A stretch of DNA of 64,000 nucleotides, from assembly GCA_036924285.1 (NCBI GenBank), contig JAYKYS010000008.1, positions 20,445,001-20,509,000 on the forward strand, given 5' to 3'. The notes under the pieces were generated by a model. The model ran no database searches and was not told the origin of the DNA. It was given only the letters and a program-made list of their open reading frames with translations. Of this stretch, positions 33,705 through 44,937 are shown piece after piece. Position numbers and translations under genes: made by a program. The number at the start of each line of letters is the position of its first letter. The stretch's first letter is position 1. Source of the DNA: Asterella californica (taxonomy: Eukaryota > Streptophyta > Marchantiopsida > Marchantiales > Aytoniaceae).

Positions 33705-35224
33705 ATGAGTGGAAGTTCGAAAGATTGGAAAGTTAGACTTAGAAACTTTCCTCAAGGTTTAGATGTCATAGTAAGTGTCGGAGAGAGCTCAAAAGAGGTT
33801 ATCGTTGAGTTTGAGAACCCTAGTACAAAATCTTAAGTAGAATCTCAGAGAAGAAGAGTAGAAACCGACTTGTGGTGTTATTTCTATAGAGGGTTGGGAC
33901 ATAAAGTAGTGAACTGTCCAACTAGAATCAGAACCGAGAGAGCTAAAGGGAAGCGGGAGTTTACGGATTTAAGTCTTCGAGTGGGTCCATCGTCACAAGC
34001 GCCAATTCATCTTCTAGGAGAAGATCCTTATCCAAGTTGTGGAGTGGGTGATCTATCAAGAGGACACAAGTGCGTCGATGTGGCCGCCCTACTTACGTCA
34101 GTAGTCGAGAAGTTGGACGAGACTCAAAGAGCTGAGACGGAGAAGTTGTCGACTTCAAAAGAGGACTTGGTTGAGTTGTGATGGAGATCGTCATTCGGAT
34201 GGTGGAGAAGACGGTGATGCGACTCAGGCTCATGATTACCTTGGGAGAAGAGATGGCACAAGAGGTGTTGTTACAACCATTTCCTTTTATTTTACGTATG
34301 GTAGATTATTCGCGAATGAAATTGGTGATGTTCGTACTCTTTTAGCGAGTAGTTATTGCACAAAAATTAGAAGGGTAGAAAGAATAGTTACAAGATGGGG
34401 AAGTTACCAATGTTTCATGGGAAGAACAATGAAGATGTAGAACCATTTGTACGAGACTTCAAAAGGGGTTGCATCGGAAACAACATGAGAAGGAAAGAAG
34501 AATGGGTGTTGTTACTGCCAAAGTTTTTAGAAGATTTTGCTCTTACGTGGTATGAAGCCGAGTGAATAGCAAGACACCTGGTGCAATTGAGGACACATGG
34601 GAGACGTTGAGTAATGCACTCATCGAAGAATTTCTTCCAGAAGAGAGTTATGAGAAGCTCATGGTGGAGCTTACTCATTTGAAGCAACGGGACACGAGAA
34701 AGTTTGGCAATATGCCGAAAGGGTGGATAAGTTGGAGCAACGGTTTCGGACGGTCCTACGGAAGAGTGGAGACAATGTGGAGCTAACGATGGCGGATTGG
34801 AGCAGTGTTGACCAAGAACTTGGTGGGACTTGCGGATCTCAAGATAAACGTGGTGCAGTTACGAGAATGGAGGAACAAAGGTGGAAGAGGAGGTCAAAGA
34901 GGTTACGACAATAATCCCAACCGAGGAAATCAAGGTAACTTTGGAGGCAACCCAAGGCAACTTTGGAGGAATCACTTGTTGGACATGTGGAGGTTCTCAT
35001 TTCCAACGAAATTGTCCTAACAACGGAGCAAGAGGTGCCGAAGCTGTCAGAATGAATGTAGGTGGAGGAAATCCATCACAAGGACGAGACAAGGGGGTGG
35101 CTACTATCGATGTCGTGCGAGATCCCATCTACGAAAAAGGAGAGAGTTCAAACTCTTCTCATGCACCGGTGGAGCTTTTAGCTCAAGAAAGGAAAGAACT
35201 CAATTTTCTGATGAACCGGTTTTC
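33705..35224 (+). pseudogene. P1 gag
   Basis: Pieces in several frames: a degenerate knuckle CYFYRGLGHKVVNC (33870s), the capsid-like segment (about 34390-34790) with MFHGKNNEDVEPFVRDF, ALTWYEAE, TWETLSNALIEEFLP and LTHLKQRDTRKF, then a Gly/Asn/Arg-rich stretch and a good zinc knuckle CWTCGGSHFQRNC (34977-35015). A stop follows YEAE at 34562 and frames shift around 34790 and 34880. Role in an intact copy: particle formation and RNA binding. Confidence 0.7.
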
Positions 35225-36324
35225 ATGGAGGAGTCAGCAAGTAGAAGTACTCGTTCGAGTAATGTTTCGAGTACACCAAGGGAGCCAAGAAGGAAGCTGG
35301 GGATGGCGGATTTCACCATTTTATCCTCCCAAGCGGGATATGATGTGGTTGAAGATGTGGGTGCTCAGAAAGCCAACATCACTGTTGGACAACTGATCGC
35401 ACTTAATCCCAGCTTACGAAGGGAACTCAGAGGAGGACTGAGTTCTAAGAGAAGCAAGAAGAAGAAACCCAAGAGCAAGACATCAAAGTCTGTGGGAGTT
35501 GATGTGGTGGATGTGCATGCTTCAGAGGTATGCACTAGGGCTTCAAAGATTGAAGTCCGGTTGAATGGTCACTACGTCTCTGACGTATTGGTGGATGGAG
35601 GGTCGGCTGTAAATGTCATATCGGAGAGGTTGATGAAGAAGTTGAGGATGGAACCACTCGTCCGGCTAGCATTGTCGTGGAGATGGCTAACAAGCAACGA
35701 GTAAGACCTCTTGGTGTGTTAGAGAAGGTGGTCGTGTCTGTGATGAGAGTTCAAACATTGATGTCCTTTCAAGTGTTAAAGGACTCTAGTTATGATTTGC
35801 TCCTAGGTAGGCCTTGGTTGAGAGCTGTGCGCACCACTGATAGGTGGCACAAGGGATACTTATGGATTGGGCTTAGAGATCATAGAGTGATAGTTCTTCT
35901 CTCGGGTGTTGGAGTTGTGACTTCTGATTCTGATAGACCCACTAGTGACTACTGGGAATCTGATACGGAGGATGATCAGAGTGTCTCAGAAGTAGATACA
36001 GGAGATTCTTACGATCAAGAATCCTCGTCTGAGGACGAAGGATTTCATCGAGATGAATCATTACATCAGCTTAGTGCTATTGACTTGTTACCTCGACCAG
36101 CAGTGGAGAAAGATCCTGACAAAGAAGAGTTGAGTGAGGCAGAGATTGTGAGAAGACTCTCTACCCTGAAGTTTGGTATCAATGTTACTCAAGAGGAGAA
36201 AAATAGATTCCTAGATATATTTCGAAAATATATCCATGTGTTTGCTTTCAGCTACAAGGATCTTAAGGAGGTGACTCTCGAGACTCATCGAATCGAATTG
36301 GAGGAAAACGCAAGACCAGTTTGA
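35225..36324 (+). pseudogene. P1 protease and linker
   Basis: Frame 35225-35704 contains DVLVDGGSAVNVISERLM, a retropepsin-like active loop in which D-T/S-G is D-G-G-S. After a frame change at about 35690, frame 35677-36324 has the LLLGRPWLRAV flap-side segment and an acidic linker rich in Ser/Asp/Glu. A TGA at 36322-36324 then interrupts the path into RT. Confidence 0.7.
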
Positions 36325-38162
36325 CAGAAGCAGAGAAGGGTCAATCTTACAACAGCAATGATGGTCAAGGAGGAGATAGACAAGTTGAAAGAGGCGAGTT
36401 TCATCTATGAGGTGGAGAACTCAGAATGGGTTTCACCCATTGTGATTGTCAAGAAGAAGAATGGTAAGCTGCGAGTGTGCATAGACTATAAGAAGTTGAA
36501 TGCAGTTACCAAGAAGGATTATTATCCTCTATCATTTATAGATGAGATTTTGGAGGAAGTTGCTGGTCATGAGTGGTACAGCTTTGGTAATGGTTATAGT
36601 GGGTATAACCAGATCAAGATAGCACAGGAGTACCAATAGTTGACTATTTTCACTACTCCTTGGGGAACATTTGCATTTCGGGTGATGTCATTCGGACTGT
36701 GTAATGCTCCGGCCACGTTTCAAAGGTTCATGAACAAGGTGTTTGAACCATTCATAGGAAATTTTGTTCGGGATTTCAGTGACGATTTTTGTGTGTACGG
36801 AAGAAAGGAGGATCACTTTGATCATGCGATCAAAGTTTTGCAGCGGTTGGAGCAAGCCAACGCTTCTCTAAATCCAGAGAAGTGCATCTTTGGCTGCGAA
36901 GAAGGTCTACTGTTGAGACACATCATTTCCAAGAATGGAATTGCGGTAGATCCTGAGAAGGTGAAGAAGATTGTGGATCTTCTATTTCCGATCAACTTGA
37001 CAAAGTTGAGACAGTTTCTTGGCATGGTTGGATATTATCGTAGGTTTGTCTTTTCCTTCTCAAACAAAGCAATAGCTTTGATTATGTACATGAAGAAGGG
37101 AGTTGATTTTGACTTGATAGTGCATGATCAGAAGGCAAAGGAAGCATTTGAGGAGCTGAAAAAGGCATTGGTGACAGCTCCTATACTTGCTAAACCTGAG
37201 TGGAGTAAAGCATTTATTTTGTATACGGATGCCTCCAATGTAGCAATCGGATGTACATTAAGTCAGTTAGATGGAGACGGGCATGATCATCCTATAGCTT
37301 ATGCTAGTAGGCAGATGGTTCCAGCGGAGAAGAATTACTCCGTGACTGAACGAGAAGGATTAGTGGTTATCTTTGGATTGAAGAAATTTCGACACTACTT
37401 GCTAGGAGGGAAATTTTCCATAGTCACAGATCACAAGGCTTTAAAGTATATCTTTAATAAGCTTAATGCCGAAGGTCGTATTGCTCGTTGGAAGATCCTT
37501 CTAACAGAATACGATTATGTGATCGAAGATAGACCAGGGAAGAAACATGCGAATGCTGATCTTTTGTCCAGGGCTTATGATGATGAGGGAGAAGAACCGT
37601 TTGATGATTCATTTCCAGACGAGCATCTGATGACCATCACAAGCATCGAGGAGATACCCGACGAGTACAAGGAAATCTGGAGTTTCCTTGCAGATGGCTC
37701 TTTTCCAAAAGGTATGCATACCCGAGAACGTAACGCGTTGATCAAGAGATGCAAACCTTACACCATGGTGGAGAGAATTCTGTTTCATCAAGGAGCAGAT
37801 GGGTTACTAAGGAGAGCAGTTGGTCAGAAGGAGGCATTCAAGCTAATGCACGAGTTTCACGACAGAACTATTTGCGGAGGTCACTTTGCTGGTAAGATAA
37901 CAGCCTTCAAGATTTTGGATGCGAGTTATCACTGGAGAGGGATTTTCAAAGAGTGTTTAGACTATTGCAAAACTTGTGACGTATGTCAAGCATTTGCTCT
38001 AAAGTCTACTAGAACACCTCCGTTAAGATCAATTTCAGTATTAGGGCCGTTTGAGAAATGGAGTATTGACTTTGTAGGTCCTCTTAATAAGACACCTCGA
38101 GGCAATAGATACATTGTAGTCGCCACTGACTATTGTACCAAGTGGGTAGAGGCTAGACCTTT
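36325..38162 (+). pseudogene. P1 reverse transcriptase, RNase H, integrase N-part
   Basis: RT blocks: WVSPIVIVKKKNGKLRVCIDYKKLN (36420s), FGNGYSGYNQIKIA, an in-frame TAG at 36637-36639, FGLCNAPATFQRFM and, at the catalytic box, DFSDDF, where the related G2 reads FLDDF. RNase H: ILYTDASNVAIG, SVTEREGLVVIFGL and IVTDHKALKYIF. Integrase: HEFHD..GGHF..CKTCDVC (HHCC) and WSIDFVGPL with the first catalytic Asp, then ATDYCTKWVEARP at the G2 junction. The open frame runs on 25 codons into the G2 LTR to a stop at 38236, an accidental fusion. Confidence 0.8.
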
Positions 38163-39033
38163 TGTAGTGACGCAGGATTACTCCTTTTGCCCATTTAGTA
38201 TACAAGATATCGTTCCCACAGAGGATTTACGTAAGTAATCGCTGCTCTAAGTTCTAGGATCTGTTCAAACACACAAACACACGGGTTTTGCCTAAAAAGC
38301 CCGTCTTCTCACAAAACCACACAAAACCACACGTCTTCCAGACACGCCACATGGTGCTCTGGAACTAAACAAACAACTACCAACTAAAATATCACACAAT
38401 TATTCACATGGAAGCTCGGGAAGACGATCTTTCTGCTTCCAGGTTGCTTCTTCCGGTCTTCTCGATACCGTCTTCCCGAAGCGATTCTTGTCTTTTGGGG
38501 GTTCAGCTCGTCTTCTCACACCTCCAGAAGGCTGTCCTGCTTCACAGAAGTCGACTAGTAACGGTTGTTACACCTTATTCTCACACTCACATTCCAACGG
38601 GTTAGATTAATCACAGGGTGTATGCCCCCTGTAGCCTTCCCAGGCTTCTGCCTACGGAAATGATCTTCCTGCAGCACTACAACGACATTCACCTTCACGG
38701 AAGCTCAATAGAAGTCTCGGAAGCTCACTAGAAGAAGGTAAGAAGATGAGGAAGGTGGGAGAAGATGGGAAGATAAGAAAATCCAAACAAGAGAAAACAA
38801 GATGAAAAGAGTAAATTAAGATTCCGACAGGCTTCTAGTCCGGATCCTGACTAACAAGCCATCCCTGCTTGTAATAGTTTGGGGAGGAAGACAACAAACG
38901 TGAGTACTGTTGCACCGTCTTCTACTCGAGGATGTCGTCTTCTGCTGTGGGAAGAAGGCTTCTTTCTTCTTCACTTCGCTGCTCTGACTGCTCTGTCTTC
39001 TGGGATCCCTTACCCAGGAGACCGTTCGTACGT
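38163..39033 (-). repeat. G2 3' LTR, outer part
   Basis: Matches 55668-56534 with roughly a dozen and a half differences and small indels. It ends with ACGT (39030-39033), the left target copy of E3. Confidence 0.9.
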
Positions 39034-40360
39034 TGTCAGGTTGAGAGTCTTCCTGGGAAGGGCGAACCTTCTGGCTGTGATATGAGCTTGAAGGCTGTGT
39101 TCAATCTACTCAAGGAAGCGCTGGACTTCAGGCTGTGGCTGGTTTACTCACAAGATAGGCTTCAGGTCTCAAGGTGATACTGAAAAACACTCATATAGGT
39201 CTCCAGGCTCTTCTGATATGTTCAGGAAGCAAAGTTCAGGCTTAACTAGCAATGATAAGATCAGATGGCGAACTTTGACACTCAGGATTGAGAAATATGT
39301 GAAGGTTCAGGCTTCAGAACTCCTCCTACATGTAAACAAGGTTCTACTGGATACACATACGAAATTTCAGCTTCAGATCAATTCAGAGCACTAAGATATG
39401 AGCAGAAACTTTCTGAGTAGAGAAATTACGGCAGTTTCTGGTACCCAGACAGCTATTTCGACCTATAACAAGGAAATGGCTCGATCACTTTGGGAAATTC
39501 TTACAGGACTTGCAGTACACAGCTTGATGAGCACTCCTGTGAAGTTGGGCCACCTGATTCCACACAGAACTCCAGATCTCGCTCTCCAAAGTTGCTGCTC
39601 CAGATTGAGAGCTTTTCGGACCCCCTCTACTTCAGCGGTCGCCCTGAATTACTCACTGACTCAATCGACATGAAAATTTGGAGACAGTCGTAGCCCTGCT
39701 AACAGTGAACACAGCCACGAAGTTTTGAAGCAATTTCCTCGATTCTGCTGAAAATGACACTCAAAACCCCAAATTGAACAGAAGTGCTTCAATTTTGACA
39801 CAAATCGAACTTCAATCAGCCATAACTCCTTGTTTATTGCCTCAAATCGATCAAACTTTTCGCTGACAGTGCTTGGCTCGACGAGCTCTATCTCCCCATG
39901 CTCTCAGATTTCGAAGATCTCTCTCCAAATGCTCGAACTCCTCTTAAGACCCTTACTACTAAGTTTAGCAGTAAGTAAAGACAAAATCGGACCAATGGGA
40001 GTTCATAGCTTCACTCCCTTGTCCTTTTGTGTCCCAAACCACGTGGTGACTTGAATTTGCACATAGGCTACCACGTCAAGCCCCTAAAGTGCCAGCATAG
40101 ACCCTAAACTACATGCGAAGACATGTAAAACGACGCGTAATCCTGAAAGAGAACCTAACCTCGCTAAGAAGCATGCATGGGCGACACGTAATTACAACCC
40201 ATGAGCTTAAGTCCATCTACATGGTAATCATCCTATTAAGACTCAAAATATATAACATCCTCCAGTGTCGACTTCTCTGAGGTCATAATTTCACTCAGAG
40301 AGACTAACGCTTGACAGAGAGGTGAATTATTTACACTGTGAAATGATTCACATCACGACA
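39034..40360 (-). repeat. E3 3' LTR (mosaic)
   Basis: 1327 bp, TGTCAGG...CACGACA. Its first about 400 bp differ from the E3 5' LTR at something like one base in five, while the rest differs at about one in twenty. The divergent part shares words such as GGCGAACTTTGACACTCA with the LTR at the window end. Confidence 0.9.
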
Positions 40361-40374
40361 TCCACCCCCTCCAA
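40361..40374 (-). other. E3 polypurine tract
   Basis: Minus strand TTGGAGGGGGTGGA next to the 3' LTR, identical to E2. Confidence 0.75.
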
Positions 40375-40406
40375 ACCTGCACATCCTCCGGCATGTACCA
40401 ACCTCT

Positions 40407-43400
40407 TCAGTCTTCGGTTTGTTCTTCATCAGCATCGTTCTCCTCCGCCTCAGCCTCTTCAGTAGCCGAGTCGTCTTCATCTCTTGGCATCCTCTGCTCA
40501 GACTCCAAGAAACTGAACAAATCTACTGATCCTCCACGTTGTTTGAACAACTTCACTCGTTTGCCAGCCACAGATAGTTTCAAAGGAGTACCATCCAGCT
40601 CACGTAAACTATAAGTGGCATTCTCATAAACATCTAACACAACATAAGGCCCGAACCATCTTCGCGAGAACTTACGAAGTGTAGAATGCTGGTTCTCCAG
40701 CGTGCTATCATACACCAGAACCCAATCACCAACACGTATTGGCTTTGGTCGTAGTCGGTGAGTCTTGTCGAAACGCTCTTTGTTTCTGACTCGAGCCACC
40801 TTCAGTTTCTCTTGTGCCTCAGCAAGATCCTCCTCCCTTCGCTCCAACTGCCTAGTTCGTAAAGCAAGGAGTGAAGTATGATCTATACCATCTTCCCACG
40901 GTAGCGTAGCCCACGTAGGAAAGTCCTCCTCAGCAGGCATGATCGGCTTCTGTCCCAACATAAGCTCAACCGGCATATAGCCAGTCGTGGTACAGTGTGT
41001 AGTTCTATCAGCCCATAAAGAAAATGGAAGCAGTCTCGGCCATTCTCTAGGCCTACCATCACATGCTTTCACTAAAGCGTGAACAATAGAAGGGTGTCCT
41101 CGTTCACTCTTACCAATCCCTTCCGGATTCATAGCAGTAGTAAGCCGAAGCTTTACTCCATAACGAGCAAAGAACTCCTTCGCTTCTGCACCTCTCAACT
41201 CACCCCTATCTGCTCGTAGTCTTCCAACAGATCCATAACGACAGATAATATCTTCCAGCACGAATCTACATATGTTCTCTGTAGTCTTCGTCCGTAGTGC
41301 TCGTCCCTCCACATAGTTAGAGAGATCTTCCCGAGCTAACACCAAGTAGCGCATCCCCCATAGTCCCGGCGGCATCATCACAAGATCAAGGACCCACGAA
41401 AAATGAATACTAGGTGGGTAGGTAGGTACAAGTCCATCTCTGTAACGGACTTTAGAGTAGAACTGGTAGTGCAGACACGACCCAACAAAATCCACTACGT
41501 CTTGATACAAACCCTTCCACCAGTATCGCTCCTTCATCTTCGTGTATGTAGCCCAAACTCCACGGTGTCCAGCCCACAAGGTGTCATGAAACTCCTTCAG
41601 CAGATTCAGCTTCGTCGGTTGATCATCCACCACTCTAGCCAGCATCCCATCTCTTCTCTTCGGACGTTTCCACAGATAACCTTCACGTAGAAGGTAATCG
41701 TACGCCTTTCGTCTGATCTCCTTAAACTCTGCATCACTCCATCCCTCTCGTCTGCATAATAAACTCAGGTAATATCCGATATCGCGGAACTTTTCCGTGT
41801 AGAACTCTTCGTAGAACGGCAATGGTTCCAAGTCTGAAGTCTGCTGACCAACTTGGCACCAAACATCTCTCTTCTCTTCATCTTCGACTTCTGTAATCAT
41901 CTCATCTTCATCTATATAGTAAGCCTTAGATAACATGTCTGCAACAGGATTATCCTTTCCTGCTATATGCTTCAGCTCAGGGTTCATACTCCGGATATAA
42001 GCAATCCATCGTAACATTGCTATGTCTGGAGTATTACAGTTTGCTATCATACCTAGCAAAGGCAAACAATCTGTTTCTACTATCACACGGGCACCTATCA
42101 AGAACTCTCGATCTACCTTCATAGCAGTAACAGCTCCCCACAACTCACGCTTCACTTGAGGATAGTTACGTTGTCTATCTGTTAAGATCCGAGCCCCAAA
42201 CCTTGAAACAAACCGCACGCCTTCTGCATCTTCTTGACCGACTGCCCATCCAATCGCCTTTGGACTCGTGTCAACAGTCAGTATGATAGGTCTTCCGCTC
42301 TCGTAGTTAAGTCTCCTTAGTACAGGTGGAGACTTCAGAATCTCTTTCAGCTGCTCCATCGTCTCGTGATGTTCTTGCCGCCAAGTAAACCTCTTCCCTT
42401 TTCTCAGAAGTGCATACAGAGGCTCGGCAATGTGTGCATAATGAGGAATACTCACACGAAAGAACACACAAGCTCCTAAGAATCGTCGAACCTCAGTGAT
42501 GTTGGTACAGTCTGCTATCCTTGCTATAGCATCTACCTTCTCTGGGTTCGGCCGTCTTCCAAAAGTACCGCATAAGTGACCAACCACCACAATCTCTGAC
42601 ATTCCAAAACGAGATTTGGTACCTGACAGAGTGAGATGTACCTCTTCCAAGCGCATCAAAATCTTCTCCACATCTTGGATGTGGTCTGCAACGAACTTTC
42701 TGCAACCATCAGCAGTCATAGTCTCGTCCTTGTCCTCCACCGGACAGCCTTTCATGGGGATATCATCAAGAAATGGGATAGTAACCTCAGGTACAAACTC
42801 TCGTAACACTTTATGCATCGCGTTTTGCATATGAGCTACTGAGTTTGTCGCACCCTGAGGAAGAGTACACATCCGCATCAATCCCAAAGGTGTACGCATG
42901 GTAGTCAAGTCTCTGCTCTCCAAAGCAAGCTGAAACTGATCATAACCTGAAAACAGATCTCCAATAGAATAGATGGATCTTCCAGCAAATGCCTCGGCTA
43001 CTTCATCAACCACAGGTCCTGTTCCAACATTTCGAATCGTGATGTTGTTAGCAGGCTGTAAGTCTTGGATGAAGCGTAAAGCTCCTGTCTTCTTGGGTAC
43101 TGTGAACCATCGGCTAGAGTACGGAGCCATAGATGGTTCAAGAATACCCATCCGCATCCTCTCCTTCAGTAACTCGATAACCTTCGGTAGCAAGGCACGA
43201 GGGACTGGAATCGGCTTCAAGTCCCAAGGTACGTGAGGAACAGTGAAGATAACCATCGGAGCTATCACACTAGGATCCACACAACCAATCTCTCCAGCTG
43301 AGAAAGAAAATGCCTTACCATGGCTAACTATCATCTGCTCAAAAGCTCGTTTCTCCACTTCAGTCAAGAAGCCACCCCCTCCTATCTGGAGCTGCTCGAG

Positions 43401-43996
43401 TGTCTCTTGAGTAAACTCGTGTCCTATCTGTTTAGGATCTCTCAGTACAGGCTCAGTGGCTGCTAACTCCATCTGCTGTTGTGAATCAACAGGTAACTGG
43501 GTCGCCACTGGTTTCACCTTCTTCGCTACAGTTTTGTATTTGGTGTGAACCTCTGCTTCTTCACGAGAGCCACACCAGCAGATTGCATCCTTCCATCCAC
43601 TCTCCAGTCTCGGGATTGCAAGCACGAGGCAATCTCCTCATAGACCTTACGAGAGTGGATAGGGATCACCACCCTTCCTCCCATCTGCTCCTTCAACCTA
43701 TCTACATCATCCAGCCAACGAACAAAAGACTGTACACCTACAAACTCCTTGTAAACACCAGAAATCATCTCACCTTCGCTCAGAACTCCTGTACAGTGCA
43801 GATTTTCTGCATACTTCTCCATCTGCCTTCTACTCTTCTCAGTCAAATCCTCTACACGCGTAAACTCACTCCAATCATCAGAACTGAAAGCCATCAAACC
43901 AGATTTCCAACTATGTATAGTGTAGCAGTTTTCAGAATCTTGAGCAACCTCTTCGTCAGCCTGCTGTGATCCCACAGGCTGCTCAAGCGGGATCAT
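40407..43996 (-). CDS. E3 pol: RT-RNase H-integrase, one frameshift
   Basis: The -1 frame after protease has its first ATG at 43996. A 10-nt deletion relative to E2 near 43614 splits it into 43996-43526 and an uninterrupted 1072-codon frame 43625-40407. In the latter: RT (KKTGALRFIQDLQ, LFSGYDQFQLA, catalytic FLDDI), RNase H (LTVDTSPKAIGW, RELWGA, VIVETDCL), and integrase (H..H then CLHYQFY, in which the last HHCC cysteine has become tyrosine; D, D, E in DLVMM, ADRGEL and GKSERGH; C-terminal WFGPYVV module). The acidic C-terminus ends in EEQTED. A role in replication and insertion of the E family is established for such domains; this copy is damaged but unusually open. Confidence 0.9.
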
Positions 43997-44013
43997 AGTA
44001 GTAACAGATCTAT

Positions 44014-44056
44014 CACTCTTGGTATCCCGACCTACAAGAGTGGTTTCAGAAAACCC
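44014..44056 (-). promoter_or_regulatory. E3 -1 ribosomal frameshift signal
   Basis: Heptamer GGGTTTT (44056-44050) in phase G GGT TTT, 7-nt spacer (44049-44043), then stem CACTCTTG (44042-44035) with CAAGAGTG (44021-44014) and a 13-nt loop holding the zero-frame TAG (44032-44034). The -1 frame is open into RT. Identical in layout to E2 although bases in and around the loop differ. Confidence 0.82.
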
Positions 44057-44937
44057 TTACTCCTACAGATAGGAGAATCTCTCAAAGTCTGTCTGTTTCG
44101 TTCGTGGTTCGAACGAACGGTCAAAAACTGCACAGAACGTCTATCATCTGGACTACGGATCCTAGCATAGTGAGATCCATCATCCATCACCTTCGTCTCC
44201 ATTCTAACTGCGGTGATATAAGGCTGACCAAGAATCACAGGATATGAAGCAGAAGATTGCACGAAGAAGTGCTGATCTACCTCCACATCACCCAGCTTCA
44301 CCCTCACGTTGGGACAAGCGCCGTATAACTCACCCTTCTGGTTGTTTGCAGCTCGTAGCACCCAACCATGGTTCAGTTCGATAGGCCACTGTCCTCTCTT
44401 GTACACCTCCCGTGACATGATGTTGATCTCTGAACCGTGATCAACTAGCGCAGCAACAGGTTCAAGACTTCCGAGACGAACTCGTGTAGCCGTCGTAGCA
44501 CGAGCCCAGTGTCTCTTCCTGAAGTCACTATCAGCAGCTGGACTCTCATCGCCAGCTTCATCATCATCGAAGTCAGCAGTATTGATACCAGCAACCAACG
44601 CTTCTTGCTGGTACTTTGTATCATCAGCCTCCTGAAAATGCACCTTTCCAAACTCTGCATCATTCAGAGAAGCTCCTACTACATCTATCATCTGACTCTC
44701 TACCTGCTCGGACATCACCTGTCTCTTGCGCTTGATGATGTCGATGATCAGTTCGTGAAACTCCCTCTTTGCAATACCAAGAACTTCTCGAAGAGAAAAC
44801 TCGATTCGCGCATCCAGTATCCTCTGCTCCAAGATACTCTTCAGATCAGTAGAAGTTTCAATATCAGCTGCCAACTTGTAAGCCGGTCCCTTCCCCTTCT
44901 CTTGGGCAGTAAACCGTCTACCAGCAGTCATTGGCTC
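44032..44937 (-). CDS. E3 protease region
   Basis: Open frame continuing the gag frame past a TAG at 44938-44940. It starts with a helical segment (ETSTDLKSILEQRILDARIEF), then VAALVDHGSEINIMSREVY, a retropepsin-like loop with D-H-G-S in place of D-T/S-G, and ILGQPYITAVRM. E2 reads CAG where E3 has TAG, so gag and protease are normally one polyprotein and the stop here is a C-to-T change. It ends at the frameshift site. Confidence 0.8.
   Translation of the reverse strand, partial: EPMTAGRRFTAQEKGKGPAYKLAADIETSTDLKSILEQRILDARIEFSLREVLGIAKREFHELIIDIIKRKRQVMSEQVESQMIDVVGASLNDAEFGKVHFQEADDTKYQQEALVAGINTADFDDDEAGDESPAADSDFRKRHWARATTATRVRLGSLEPVAALVDHGSEINIMSREVYKRGQWPIELNHGWVLRAANNQKGELYGACPNVRVKLGDVEVDQHFFVQSSASYPVILGQPYITAVRMETKVMDDGSHYARIRSPDDRRSVQFLTVRSNHERNRQTLRDSPICRSKGFLKPLL

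Larger units (their letters stand above)
33240..38162 (+). mobile_element. P1: plus-strand Ty3/gypsy element, interrupted by G2
   Basis: Order gag (33.7-35.2 kb), protease, RT, RNase H, integrase in plus orientation. The integrase stops abruptly at 38162, at TGTAGTGACG, the outer end of the G2 LTR; the rest of P1 should lie beyond 64 kb. No 5' LTR or primer-binding site could be recognised; the 5' limit is nominal. The coding region has stops and shifts in gag and two stops in RT. Confidence 0.8.

Noticed and set aside
40407..43625. 1072-codon open frame as a domesticated host gene
   Set aside because: It is enclosed by matching LTRs with an ACGT duplication and an empty site, and its integrase zinc site is mutated; it is simply a fairly open element copy.
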